DNA of 64,000 nucleotides from Histidinibacterium aquaticum (GTDB taxonomy: Bacteria > Pseudomonadota > Alphaproteobacteria > Rhodobacterales > Rhodobacteraceae): contig NZ_VYQE01000008.1 in NCBI RefSeq assembly GCF_008710275.1, positions 1-64,000 on the forward strand, written 5' to 3'. A program made the position numbers and the translations under genes. Positions 41,846 to 50,163 of the stretch are shown in pieces (position 1 is the first letter of the stretch; each line of letters starts with the position of its first letter). The notes under the pieces were generated by a model, which did no database searches, was not told where the DNA came from, and worked only from the letters and a program-made list of their open reading frames with translations.

Positions 41846-43333
41846 TCAGGTTTCGACCTTTGGGGGGCTCGCCGCCTCTTCCAGTTCCTGCCGCAGTTCC
41901 GTCGCCCTTTCGAAAAGCAGGGGAAACTTCCCGCGGTCGCAGCCGACAAGCAGTTCCTCGACGTGCGTACAGGCTGCTCGGATGTGCAGTTCCGAGTCAT
42001 TGATTGTCGGATGCAGGGCCAGTGCGTATTCGGCCCAAGCAAGCTGTTCCTTCGTAACGGCCCAGTCGAGAGGATGCTCGGCCTGCGTCCGCACCGTCAG
42101 CGCCTGTTCGCCGGCCTCCACAGCCTCCCTGACGTACCGCTGACCGATTTCGTCTTTCGATCCCTTCCCCAGTTCGCGCAAGGAGATCGCCAGATTGTGC
42201 ATCGTCATCGCCCATTCGTCCGGCACGACCTCCTTCCTGCGGATTCCCAGGGAGAGGCGTAGTGTGCTGATCGACTGTTCGAAAAGCTCGGTCTTCCGGG
42301 CGCGGTCTTCGGTCATCACGGCGAGCTGATGCAGGGCCCCCGCGAGGTTCTGCTGGGTCAGCGCCCATTTCCGGGGCGTCTCTTCCTTGGAATAGTAAGA
42401 GAGTGCCTCGCGGAATGCCTGGACCGCTCCGTCGAGTAGCTCGGCTGACTCGTCGTCCCCATGAGCCGCCATGGTGGCCATCACCATGGCCTGGTTCGAA
42501 AGAACTTTCGCCCAGTCCTCCCGCCAATCCGTGTCCTGGAGAGCTTCGACGGCCGGTCGCTGTAGCTCCAGCGCGAACGACAGGCCTTCCTGGCCATATC
42601 TCACGCCGTGAGAATAGAGCTGCCTGCAATAACGATCCCGCCGGAGCGCCATCTCCAACAGGTCGATCTCGCGTAGCGCCTCGGCAGCAGAAACGAATAT
42701 CGTATAAGCCTCCTCGACACGCCCCTGCATGAGGGCCTGTGTCGCCCGCACCTCTTTGGTCTCGACAGCCAACAGCGTCTGGAGCCTGTCAGCGACCCGA
42801 AGCTGGCTTTCGCTCTCCTCGAAATCCATCCGCTCGGCCGCCGCATTGGCCGCTGTCCGCGCCGCGACGATCTCTTCCTGACGATCGTCGAGCAGCTGAA
42901 ACTGGCGTCTGTAGGCCCGGAACTCTTCCGCCTTCCGCTCGAGGAGCTCCCGCAATTCAGAACTCGGACGCTCGAAGACCCGTTCGATCTCGAACCGCAG
43001 AGCCAGGGCTTCGAGCTGGTCGCGGCTGGATCGGGAGAGATAGTCGAGTTGTGCAGAGAGATCGACCACGGGTTCCAACGCCGGTTCATGCAGGCGGTCG
43101 ATCTCCTCCTGAGGAATGTCCAAAGCCAGCGCAATGAGCTGAACCGTCTTTGCGGCCGGCCGCCCTACCCGTCCGTTCTCCAGCCGGGAGAGACTGGCCT
43201 TGCGACCTTCGTCGTCCCAGACCCGAACAGCCAGATCACGCAGCGACAGTCCGGTATCCTCGCGGTAGGAGCGCACGAGCCGACCGAACCGCATCCCAAA
43301 GGCGTTGTCGCTTGCATGGTCAACTGACGGCAA
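41846..43333 (-). CDS. XRE-family regulator with TPR-like domain, copy 2
   Basis: A 495-residue paralogue of the protein at 32272-33744: FGRLVRSYREDTGLSLRDLA, SLSRLENGRVGRPAAKTVQL and ALDIPQEEIDRLHEP form the HTH, then the same helical body (SSRDQLEALALRFEIERVFE, IVAARTAANAAAERMDFEES, WALTQQNLAGALHQLAVMTE). Start is TTG at 43333; residues 6-13 (HASDNAFG) match copy 1, so the start is probably right, although the ATG at 43294 is possible. It is convergent with the csgG copy 2 gene, 36 bases apart. The pair brackets most of the curli region, suggesting duplication together with it. Confidence 0.85.
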   Translation of the reverse strand: MPSVDHASDNAFGMRFGRLVRSYREDTGLSLRDLAVRVWDDEGRKASLSRLENGRVGRPAAKTVQLIALALDIPQEEIDRLHEPALEPVVDLSAQLDYLSRSSRDQLEALALRFEIERVFERPSSELRELLERKAEEFRAYRRQFQLLDDRQEEIVAARTAANAAAERMDFEESESQLRVADRLQTLLAVETKEVRATQALMQGRVEEAYTIFVSAAEALREIDLLEMALRRDRYCRQLYSHGVRYGQEGLSFALELQRPAVEALQDTDWREDWAKVLSNQAMVMATMAAHGDDESAELLDGAVQAFREALSYYSKEETPRKWALTQQNLAGALHQLAVMTEDRARKTELFEQSISTLRLSLGIRRKEVVPDEWAMTMHNLAISLRELGKGSKDEIGQRYVREAVEAGEQALTVRTQAEHPLDWAVTKEQLAWAEYALALHPTINDSELHIRAACTHVEELLVGCDRGKFPLLFERATELRQELEEAASPPKVET

Positions 43334-43425
43334 CTTTGGACCCCCCCGATGGCCAGTATCCGACTTAAAAGCCAGTATGGCCTAGGACCAATTTCCCGAA
43401 GCTTGAGCGATTAGCGTTACTCCTG

Positions 43426-43457
43426 CTAGGCCGACGTTAGTGATAGCGTCGGCCTAG
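43426..43457. repeat. 11-bp perfect inverted repeat
   Basis: CTAGGCCGACG (43426-43436) and CGTCGGCCTAG (43447-43457) flank a 10-base loop. It lies downstream of the cupin gene and upstream of the XRE gene, both on the minus strand. No T-run follows on either strand. It may cap the cupin transcript or be an operator for the XRE protein. Confidence 0.55.
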
Positions 43458-43511
43458 TGCTGTAGCGCTTTCTGTATACAGGCCCGGCGGCCACCTCTGC
43501 CCTTGCCGCCC

Positions 43512-44333
43512 CTAGATCCCCCCGTCATCCCCATGCACGTGGTAGGCGATCTCGCGGGTCGGGGCGTTGCCGGTGGAATCCTTCCCGGTCGGCAGCCAGG
43601 CGCAGGCGGAGGCGGCGTCGACCCAGACGGTCTCGCAATGGCCGGGGACGAAGAACTCCACGAAGACGAAGTCCTCGCCAGAGCCCGGGTCGGTGAAGAA
43701 ATAGTGCAGCTCGTGTTCATAGTGGTAAAGGACATCGCCCGCCGCGAGCTCGAGGGGCTCGCCGTTCAGCACCGCGGTCCCCTTCCCCGAGAGGACGAAC
43801 TGGAAATGCTCGGCCCCCACGTGATGGTGCTCCGGCGCAGCGGTGCCGGGCGGATAGGTGACCATCTCGGCCTTGATCGCATCGGTCCCCACCAGCGCCG
43901 GGGTCGCCATGTAGATCCGGTTCCGGGAGTCGTGCTCCGACTGCAGGATCGGCTCGCGGGACCAGTCTATAACGGTCAGCTCCCGGCCGTCCGAGGCAAG
44001 CTTAGGGTCGAAACGCGAGGCGGCAGGCACCCTCACCCAGAGCAGGTCGAGATCCTCCTCGGCGGTGAGGTCGAGGGAACCGGCGGCAGAGGTGAAGGCG
44101 ACGCGGGAGCGGTCCAGCGGCTGGCCGTTGACCGAGCCTGAGCCCCGCAGGACCTGGAACCAGACGACCTCGTCCGCGGCGACATCGGCCTGGTACCCCG
44201 TCCCCTTCGGCACAGCGATCCGCGCGGCCTCCACGTGGTCGCTCTTCGTGCTTTCCCGCGTCAGCAGATCGATGACCCGGGGGGTGTCGGGCCGCGTGGC
44301 CTCCCCCTCTCCGGCGCGCTTGAAGACAGGCAT
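43512..44333 (-). CDS. Double-domain cupin protein
   Basis: A 273-residue protein with two beta-barrel cupin domains. The second is clear: PEHHHVGAEHFQFVLSGKGT and LELAAGDVLYHYEHELHYF carry the metal-ligand pattern (HxH, E, H). The first (about 30-130, VAADEVVWFQVLRGSGSVNG) lacks the histidines. ATG at 44333 follows GGGGGAGAG and is preferred to 44372. Cupins include dioxygenases, isomerases and binding proteins; no specific reaction can be named. A broken second copy lies at 35190-35367. No neighbour gives a clear pathway. Confidence 0.78.
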   Translation of the reverse strand: MPVFKRAGEGEATRPDTPRVIDLLTRESTKSDHVEAARIAVPKGTGYQADVAADEVVWFQVLRGSGSVNGQPLDRSRVAFTSAAGSLDLTAEEDLDLLWVRVPAASRFDPKLASDGRELTVIDWSREPILQSEHDSRNRIYMATPALVGTDAIKAEMVTYPPGTAAPEHHHVGAEHFQFVLSGKGTAVLNGEPLELAAGDVLYHYEHELHYFFTDPGSGEDFVFVEFFVPGHCETVWVDAASACAWLPTGKDSTGNAPTREIAYHVHGDDGGI

Positions 44334-44449
44334 GTCTCTCTCCCCCGGACCCGCGGCACCCCTCGCGGCCAATCCGCGAGGCCGGGCCTCCCCGGGGCCA
44401 AGCTAGGCCCGGCCGGGGGGAAAGCGCAAAGCCAAACTGCTGAGCCCAG

Positions 44450-45385
44450 CTATCGGGCGAGGCCACTCACCGGATCGCCGGACTGCAGCTGGGCTGCAGC
44501 CTCCGAGAGCGCCGCGCTGTAGTCCTGTCGGCTTTCTCCCGCGGCGTCCTCGAGGCCGAAGTCCCGGATGTCGCGGGTCCTCGGATCGCTGAGCTCGACC
44601 TGGACTTCCGGCGGCTCGCCGCCCGGGCCCTCGCGGAAGATCCGGACCGTCAGGATCTCGGCCGGCCCGCCCTCCTCTGGGCCGGCGCAGGGCTGGTCGC
44701 GGAGTTGCTCGGCCGGGAGGGCGCGGCCTGCCCCGTCGAGCGCCAGCTCCGCCACGACGCCAGGGCCGAACCCGCCCTGCCCGCCGCTCGGAAGGCGGGA
44801 CAGGGTCACATAGTCGCCGAGTCCCTGCCGCGGCAGGCCCAGAACCTCGGCCAGGAGATCGAGCGCGAGGTCGCGCTGCGCGTCCGAGAAGGCGGGCTCC
44901 GGCTCGGTGCCATCGGCTGCTCCCGACCCGCTGAACTCCCATCTCCCGTGGGTGACCGCCCCCGCCATCCGGATCACGGTATAGCCTCGATAGCTGCCAT
45001 CCCCCTGTTCGAAGGCCACGTAGTCGTAGGAGCCATCGGAGACCGGCAGGGATCCCCGCCAGGCCGGGCCGCTGCCCTTCAAGGCATCGGTGTCGAGCCC
45101 CTCGATCCCCTCAGCCTCAGACAGGTCAAGCGCGGCGCCGCACACACGATGAAACAGGAGAGAGGTCCCGTTCATCCGGAAGGTGAAGCTCCGGCGATCG
45201 GGGGCCATGGTCATCGTGGCCGTGTCCTGTTGCGGCGGGAAGGTCCGGGTGATGGTCTCACCGGCCACGGAGAGCGTCACGGTAATCCCGTCGGTACTGA
45301 CGTTAACGCTTTCCGGGCTCTGCGCCCCTGCGAGGCCCGGCGCCATGGCAAACAGAAGGATCGCTGCAAAACGTTTAGGACTCAT
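44450..45385 (-). CDS. Secreted protein of unknown function
   Basis: A 311-residue protein; AGGAGGAAAG before the ATG, signal peptide ending GLAGAQ. The mature part has ITVTLSVAGETITRTFPPQQ, YDYVAFEQGDGSYRGYTVIR, WEFSGSGAA, an Asp/Leu-rich helix and a C-terminal IRDFGLEDAAGESRQDYSAA. Only one or two Cys. I do not recognise a family. It lies 45 bases downstream of the next secreted protein on the same strand, probably one transcript. Confidence 0.7.
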   Translation of the reverse strand: MSPKRFAAILLFAMAPGLAGAQSPESVNVSTDGITVTLSVAGETITRTFPPQQDTATMTMAPDRRSFTFRMNGTSLLFHRVCGAALDLSEAEGIEGLDTDALKGSGPAWRGSLPVSDGSYDYVAFEQGDGSYRGYTVIRMAGAVTHGRWEFSGSGAADGTEPEPAFSDAQRDLALDLLAEVLGLPRQGLGDYVTLSRLPSGGQGGFGPGVVAELALDGAGRALPAEQLRDQPCAGPEEGGPAEILTVRIFREGPGGEPPEVQVELSDPRTRDIRDFGLEDAAGESRQDYSAALSEAAAQLQSGDPVSGLAR

Positions 45386-45430
45386 CTTTCCTCCTGGCTG
45401 AATTTATCGTCCCTCCGGGTTCAGTGCGTC

Positions 45431-46018
45431 CTAGCCCGCCTCCTCCAGCGGCTCGGTATCGAGCTCCCAGCTGTACTCGAACCCCGTCGGGCGCTGCTCG
45501 GCGTCGTAGGTGATGCGGTAGCCCGTCGCCTCGCCGAAGCGGTCGCCGTCGACGAAGAGATACTCCCCGTCCCGGGCCTCCACCCGAATCTCCTCCAAGG
45601 GCACCTCAGGCTCGCTGAACTCCGAATGCAGGGTCAGGACGGCGGCGATCATGCGCCGGGCCTCGGCCTCCGACCCGACACGGAAGTCGTCGGGCAGAAG
45701 CCTGATAAAGTTCTCCCGGCTCTCGGGCGTTCCGTGGCGGTGAATACGCAGCACCTCGCCGTCGTCGACGGCCATGAAGAGCATGCTCTGCCCGCCGCCG
45801 TACTGCTCGATGGCCACGCGCCACATCGTGGGCTCGATCAGCTCGTCGAGGGCCGGCTCGTGGAAGGGCTCCGAGGAGACGGAGACCTGCTCGAGCACAT
45901 GCTGCCGGATCAGGGCCGGCTCCTTCTGGGCGACGGCCGGACCTCCGGCCAGGGCCAGCGAGAGGGCGAGGCTGCCAAGAATCGTACCTGGCGCTGCGGT
46001 GGGTGTTGAAAGCGTCAT
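45431..46018 (-). CDS. Secreted protein of unknown function
   Basis: A 195-residue protein; GGAGG 8 bases before ATG 46018, signal peptide ending GPAVAQ. Mature part: LIRQHVLEQVSVSSEPFHEP, MWRVAIEQYGGGQSMLFMAV, ENFIRLLPDDFRVGSEAEAR and a C-terminal ATGYRITYDAEQRPTGFEYS. Seemingly alpha/beta, no Cys pair, no known family. It is the first gene of a two-gene run with 44450-45385. It may be a periplasmic protein; no link to the flanking glycan genes can be shown. Confidence 0.7.
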   Translation of the reverse strand: MTLSTPTAAPGTILGSLALSLALAGGPAVAQKEPALIRQHVLEQVSVSSEPFHEPALDELIEPTMWRVAIEQYGGGQSMLFMAVDDGEVLRIHRHGTPESRENFIRLLPDDFRVGSEAEARRMIAAVLTLHSEFSEPEVPLEEIRVEARDGEYLFVDGDRFGEATGYRITYDAEQRPTGFEYSWELDTEPLEEAG

Positions 46019-46247
46019 ATCGATAACCTCCGATGAAACTGAGACAATCCGGACCACTCAGGGCCAGAAGCCTGTCGCGTCGGGGGCCGCCGCGTCAACC
46101 ATCGCGGCTCTGGGGATCCGGGGTGGCCGGCAGCGGCACGGAGCAGAGCTGCGAGACGGAAATCGTTGCGAAGGCCCTTCCTTGGCGTCAACATCCATCC
46201 CCGGGACAGGCGCTCCGTAACGGACTGCCGAAAACGGGAACGACCGG

Positions 46248-47009
46248 ATGCACAAGCGGGCCCTTGCCTCCAAGATGGGGGCCATCACGGAACGCCGTCA
46301 CTGGCGCGCGTTCGCGAACAGCTTCGCCGTGACCTCTCCCCCGGTGGAGCATCTGCTCGATTACGTGCTCCGGCGGCAGGACGGGTATCCCAAGCACGTC
46401 TCGCTGGCGACGCCGATCGGCACCGTGGAGGCGACGATGTTCCTACCGGACGACCGGTTGACGGTGAACGAGATCTTCTGCCGGCTCGACTACGAGGTCT
46501 CCCCCGGCATCAGGACCGCGGTCGATTTCGGCTCCAACGTGGGCATCTCGGCCCTGTATTTCCTGAGCCGCAATCCCGAGGTGAAGGTCTGGCTCTACGA
46601 ACCGAACCCGGCGAACGTGACCAAGCTCACCGAGCAGGTGGCCCCCTACGCAGACCGCGTGGTGCTGAACCCCGTGGGTGTCGCCGCCGAGGACGGAACG
46701 CTGGAGTTCGGTTTTGAGCCCACCGGGCGCTACGGCGGAGCGGGGCTGGATTTCCCCGAGAAAGTGCAGCTGGACGTCCACTCTGCCGAGCGCGTCCTGT
46801 CGGAGATCATCGCCGAGCGTGGTCGCATCGACGTGCTGAAGGTCGACATCGAGAGCCTGGAGGAGGAAATCCTGCTGTCGCTTTCGAAGGAGACGGCCTC
46901 GAAGATCGAGCTTCTCCTCGTGGAGGGTGAGTTCACCCCCGGTCTTCTGGACGAGACCCACACTCCGACCGTCTACGGCCCGATTACCCGTTTCGAACGC
47001 CGCACCTGA
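46248..47009 (+). CDS. FkbM-family methyltransferase
   Basis: A 253-residue protein with AVDFGSNVGISALYFLSRNP (about 91-110) as SAM-binding motif I, VWLYEPNPANVTKL as the acidic loop, LNPVGVAAEDGTLEFG, and IDVLKVDIESLEEEIL, all typical of FkbM-family O-methyltransferases common in polysaccharide clusters. It probably methylates a sugar hydroxyl. ATG 46248 is used; 46275 is also possible. It begins the plus-strand polysaccharide set in region C, 185 bases before the prenyltransferase gene. Confidence 0.85.
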   Translation: MHKRALASKMGAITERRHWRAFANSFAVTSPPVEHLLDYVLRRQDGYPKHVSLATPIGTVEATMFLPDDRLTVNEIFCRLDYEVSPGIRTAVDFGSNVGISALYFLSRNPEVKVWLYEPNPANVTKLTEQVAPYADRVVLNPVGVAAEDGTLEFGFEPTGRYGGAGLDFPEKVQLDVHSAERVLSEIIAERGRIDVLKVDIESLEEEILLSLSKETASKIELLLVEGEFTPGLLDETHTPTVYGPITRFERRT

Positions 47010-47194
47010 AGCCCGGGGCTCCGAAGAACAGGTGATTCCCTGTTCTGTTCGCGTGGTTCCTCATAGTGCCCGGAATGAGGCGTCATTGTTTCCGACCGCC
47101 TCCAAGATTTCGGCAGGAAAGCGGCGAGCTTGCGAAAAAAATATGGCGTGATGCATTCTGCGAATGGCCCACGGGCCGAGACGGGAGCGGACCT

Positions 47195-48181
47195 TTGAGT
47201 GGACATCGGACGAGTGCGGCCCCGGGGCCCCTCCCCGCCGGAAACGCCGGGGAGACCATCGCGAAAGAGCCTCGGCTCGCCGGAAGCGGGTCGATTTACC
47301 CGTACCTGCAAGTCGTGCGGCCCCACCAGTGGCTGAAGAACGTCCTGGTCTTCCTCCCCCTGCTGGCCGGGCATCATTTCGACCTGGCGACGTTCTCAGA
47401 GAGCCTGCTCGCCACAGTCGCCTTCTGTCTCGTCGCCTCGAGCGCCTATGTCCTGAATGACCTGCTCGACATCGAGGCGGACCGCGCCCACCCCAGGAAG
47501 CGCTTTCGCCCCTTCGCCTCGGGCGCGATCCCCACCTCCCATGGACGGGTTCTCGGTGGGGGCCTGCTGCTCTCCGGCGCCGCGGTAGCGGCCCTCCTCG
47601 GCGGCCTCTTTCTTCTGACGCTCATGGCCTACTTCATTGTCTCCGCCGCCTATTCGCTCAGGCTCAAGCGAAAGGTGGTGGTCGATATCTGCGTTCTGGC
47701 GGGCCTCTACACGTTCCGGATCATAGGCGGCGGCGTGGCGAGCGACATCGCCCTGTCGGTCTGGCTCCTGGCCTTCTCCATCTTCTTCTTCTTCTCGCTC
47801 GCGGCGGTGAAGCGCCAGGCCGAGCTCGTGGACATGCTGAAGCGGGACGAACTGCAGGCCAAGGGGCGCGGCTATCGCATCGAGGACCTGCCGATCGTCT
47901 GCTCGGCCGGGCTGGCCTCCGGCTACGTCTCCGTCCTGGTCATGGCGCTTTACCTGAACTCGCCGGCGGTCCTGCAGCTCTACGGATATCCCCCGGCCCT
48001 CTGGGGCATATGCTGCATTCTTCTGTACTGGCTGACCCGGATGGTCTTCATCGCTCACCGAGGGGCCATGCACGACGATCCCGTCGTCTTTGCCGCGAAG
48101 GACCGGGCGAGCCACGTCAGTGTCGCCCTGATCGCGGGTTTCGCGCTCTTCGGAGCGATGCTCCCCTTCTCGTCTCCCTGA
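47195..48181 (+). CDS. UbiA-family prenyltransferase (DPPR synthase-like)
   Basis: About 328 residues, an integral membrane protein with eight to nine hydrophobic helices. YLQVVRPHQWLKNVLVFLPL near 38-57 and NDLLDIEADRAHPRKRFRPF from about residue 88 give the first Asp-rich motif; VVDICVLAGLYTFRIIGGGV follows. This is the group including decaprenyl-phosphate phosphoribosyltransferase, which loads ribose-5-phosphate onto a lipid phosphate. I prefer TTG 47195 (GGGAGCGG 6 bases upstream) to GTG 47066, whose extra residues look non-coding. The next gene, a GT87-type transferase, would use such a lipid-linked pentose. Confidence 0.82.
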   Translation: MSGHRTSAAPGPLPAGNAGETIAKEPRLAGSGSIYPYLQVVRPHQWLKNVLVFLPLLAGHHFDLATFSESLLATVAFCLVASSAYVLNDLLDIEADRAHPRKRFRPFASGAIPTSHGRVLGGGLLLSGAAVAALLGGLFLLTLMAYFIVSAAYSLRLKRKVVVDICVLAGLYTFRIIGGGVASDIALSVWLLAFSIFFFFSLAAVKRQAELVDMLKRDELQAKGRGYRIEDLPIVCSAGLASGYVSVLVMALYLNSPAVLQLYGYPPALWGICCILLYWLTRMVFIAHRGAMHDDPVVFAAKDRASHVSVALIAGFALFGAMLPFSSP

Positions 48182-48211
48182 AGAGACAAGGTTCATGCGG
48201 CAGGTTATCGA

Positions 48212-49429
48212 ATGACGGTTGGTAGGGTCTTTCCGGAAACAACGAGAAAGACGGAGCGCGGCCTCCTGGCCGCGCTGCTTGCGCTGGGGGTCGTCTGGAA
48301 CCTGCTTCTTCTCTACCGGCAATGGCCCGAGGTGTTCTGGGACCTGGGTGTCTACGAAGCGGCCGTTACGGCCTTCAACCAGGGGCAGTCCGCCTACCAG
48401 TCCTTCGAGGGCCTCTACTTCGTCTACTCACCCTACGTTCTCTTCGCCTTTGCGTCTCTCGGGACATGGCTCCCGGCGGCCTTTCTGCTTCTCTACCTCG
48501 CGGCCACGCTCCTCTTCCTGAGGTCCGGCATCGGGCTGCCCCTCTTCCTGGCGGCGATCGCCTCCTCCGTCCTGACGGTCAGCAGCATCTTCATGACATC
48601 GGTCGGAAGCGGCAATGTCACCATCTTCCTCCATTTCCTGGCCATCACCGCCTCGTTCGCCGTCTTCCAGGCTCCTGCCTCCCGCGCCCGGGCCGCCACC
48701 TTCTTCGTGACCGTCTGCCTGATCTCGCTGATCAAGCCCTACTTCCTGTCCTACCTCGTCTTCGGCGTCCTGGCCGAGCGAAGCAGGAGACGGGTCGCAG
48801 CCTCGCTTCTCTGCGCGCTCTCCTGGGCGGTGCTCTTCGGGGCGCAGGCACTGTCCCATCCCGATCTCTTCGGCGAGTTCCTGGCCTCCCTGAGGCTGCA
48901 GGCCCTCGGCTCCGGGGGCGGGGCCGGCCAGGACGTCGGCCTCGCTCCCTATTCGGTCTTCGGGGAGTTCGTCGGGCGATACCCCGCCTTGGTGCTGCAC
49001 GTCCTCTTCGTGGCCGGGCTCGCAACGCTCCTGTTCGGTGTCTGGCGTTTTTCCGGGATGGCTCCCGATCCGAAGGAGTCCAGGACGCTTCTCTTCCTCA
49101 CGGCTCTGATCCTCGTCACCCTCCTGAACCCGCGCATGAAGGTCTATGATTACTGGATCGTCGGGGCCGCCTCCGCCCTCGTGTTTTACCTTCTCCTCAA
49201 GAGAGCGGAATGGCTCGAACAGCTGACTTGGTTCGGCCTCCTCTGCGCGATGACCTTGGCGGTTTTCGCGATGTGGCTCGCCGGTTTCCCGTACCTGAAA
49301 TACGTCAGGGTGTATCTTCTTCCCCTGCTGGCATTCACGGTCTTCCTGCGCTTCGCCTTAGGACCCATCCCGGGACGGACCGAGGCCGCCTCTGGCCTCA
49401 GGGCAGCCGCCAGGTCAGGCCCCCGGTGA
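48212..49429 (+). CDS. GT87-type polyprenyl-phosphate glycosyltransferase
   Basis: A 405-residue membrane protein with about ten hydrophobic helices. WDLGVYEAAVTAFNQGQSAY near 45-64 places an Asp in the first extracytoplasmic loop, as in GT-C enzymes of the GT87/DUF2029 type; TSVGSGNVTIFLHFLAITAS and LISLIKPYFLSYLVFGVLAE are family-like (GQxN, KP). Such enzymes take the sugar from a polyprenyl phosphate outside the membrane. It follows the UbiA-family gene by 30 bases, so together they may add a pentose after export. Its end overlaps the convergent barrel gene by 32 bases. Confidence 0.8.
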   Translation: MTVGRVFPETTRKTERGLLAALLALGVVWNLLLLYRQWPEVFWDLGVYEAAVTAFNQGQSAYQSFEGLYFVYSPYVLFAFASLGTWLPAAFLLLYLAATLLFLRSGIGLPLFLAAIASSVLTVSSIFMTSVGSGNVTIFLHFLAITASFAVFQAPASRARAATFFVTVCLISLIKPYFLSYLVFGVLAERSRRRVAASLLCALSWAVLFGAQALSHPDLFGEFLASLRLQALGSGGGAGQDVGLAPYSVFGEFVGRYPALVLHVLFVAGLATLLFGVWRFSGMAPDPKESRTLLFLTALILVTLLNPRMKVYDYWIVGAASALVFYLLLKRAEWLEQLTWFGLLCAMTLAVFAMWLAGFPYLKYVRVYLLPLLAFTVFLRFALGPIPGRTEAASGLRAAARSGPR

Positions 49430-49844
49430 CGATCGCGTCGGCCCACTCTCCATCGCTCGGAATGACCTGGACGAAGGCATTGCCGAGGCGCAACTGCAGG
49501 CCGCCGAGCGGGACGACATCGCCGGCAGAGACGGAGAAGGTCCGACCGTCACCGGGATAATGGGCAGCCCCTCCGAAGACCCCGATCCCCACGTCCTCGG
49601 AGATCTCCCAGGAGCGGCCGACCATCGCCGCCACCGATGTCCGCCCGTAGCTGTTGTGAAAGGCACCCACCGTCCAGTCCAGGTCCCTCTCCCAGGTCAG
49701 GAACAGTCCGGGATTGACCTCGTCGAAGTCGAGGGCAGGCTCAACATGACGCGAGCCCAGCAGGACCGACGCGCGATCCGGTCCGTCGGCCAGCGCAGGC
49801 GACGCGAGGCAGACGCTCAGGGCAAGAGCCGGCAAGGGTCTCAT
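49398..49844 (-). CDS. Small outer-membrane beta-barrel protein
   Basis: A 148-residue protein with signal peptide ending PALA. SRHVEPALDFDEVNPGLFLT, WTVGAFHNSYGRTSVAAMVG and VGIGVFGGAAHY show alternating hydrophobic strands ending in aromatic residues and a C-terminal TGGLTWRLP, as in small eight-stranded barrels; the NPGLxLxW...GxxxNSYGRTS pattern recurs in uncharacterised outer-membrane proteins. It might be a lipid-modifying enzyme or a pore, but no catalytic set is evident. It overlaps the GT87 gene in the convergent direction. Confidence 0.65.
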   Translation of the reverse strand: MRPLPALALSVCLASPALADGPDRASVLLGSRHVEPALDFDEVNPGLFLTWERDLDWTVGAFHNSYGRTSVAAMVGRSWEISEDVGIGVFGGAAHYPGDGRTFSVSAGDVVPLGGLQLRLGNAFVQVIPSDGEWADAIVTGGLTWRLP

Positions 49845-50163
49845 CGGGTGCTCATGTCATGGTTCAGGAGTCCGAAGGCCTCCGCTCCCTGATGGGTCGA
49901 CTATGGCGACGAACACTCCACCGGACCCTCGGATCAAGAGTCTCTCGCTGATTAGCGGTGCGAGCCGGAACAATGTGTCTTCCGGAGCTCTCATTGCCCA
50001 CCGAAGGGATGCCAAGGTCGCGCAACCCTAGGCGCCCCAACCAAACACTGGCGGCACTGCACTGTTGCTGGTTGCCTTCTTACCCGGGCAGCGAGAAAAC
50101 GCGGGGAGGGCAATAGTCCCACAAGACTGCCGGCCGTGACCGGCCCACCTGGGAGCAGGATAG
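49845..50163. other. Intergenic stretch, nothing recognised
   Basis: About 320 bases between divergent genes. It should hold promoters for both. I see no repeat, RNA gene or clear promoter boxes. GGAGCAGGATAG just before 50164 is the ribosome site of the next gene. Confidence 0.5.

Noticed and set aside
43335-43400. Possible insertion-sequence end upstream of the XRE copy 2 gene
   Set aside because: The TTGGACC then C-run and CAGTAT words feel like an IS terminus, but no partner repeat or transposase piece was found nearby.
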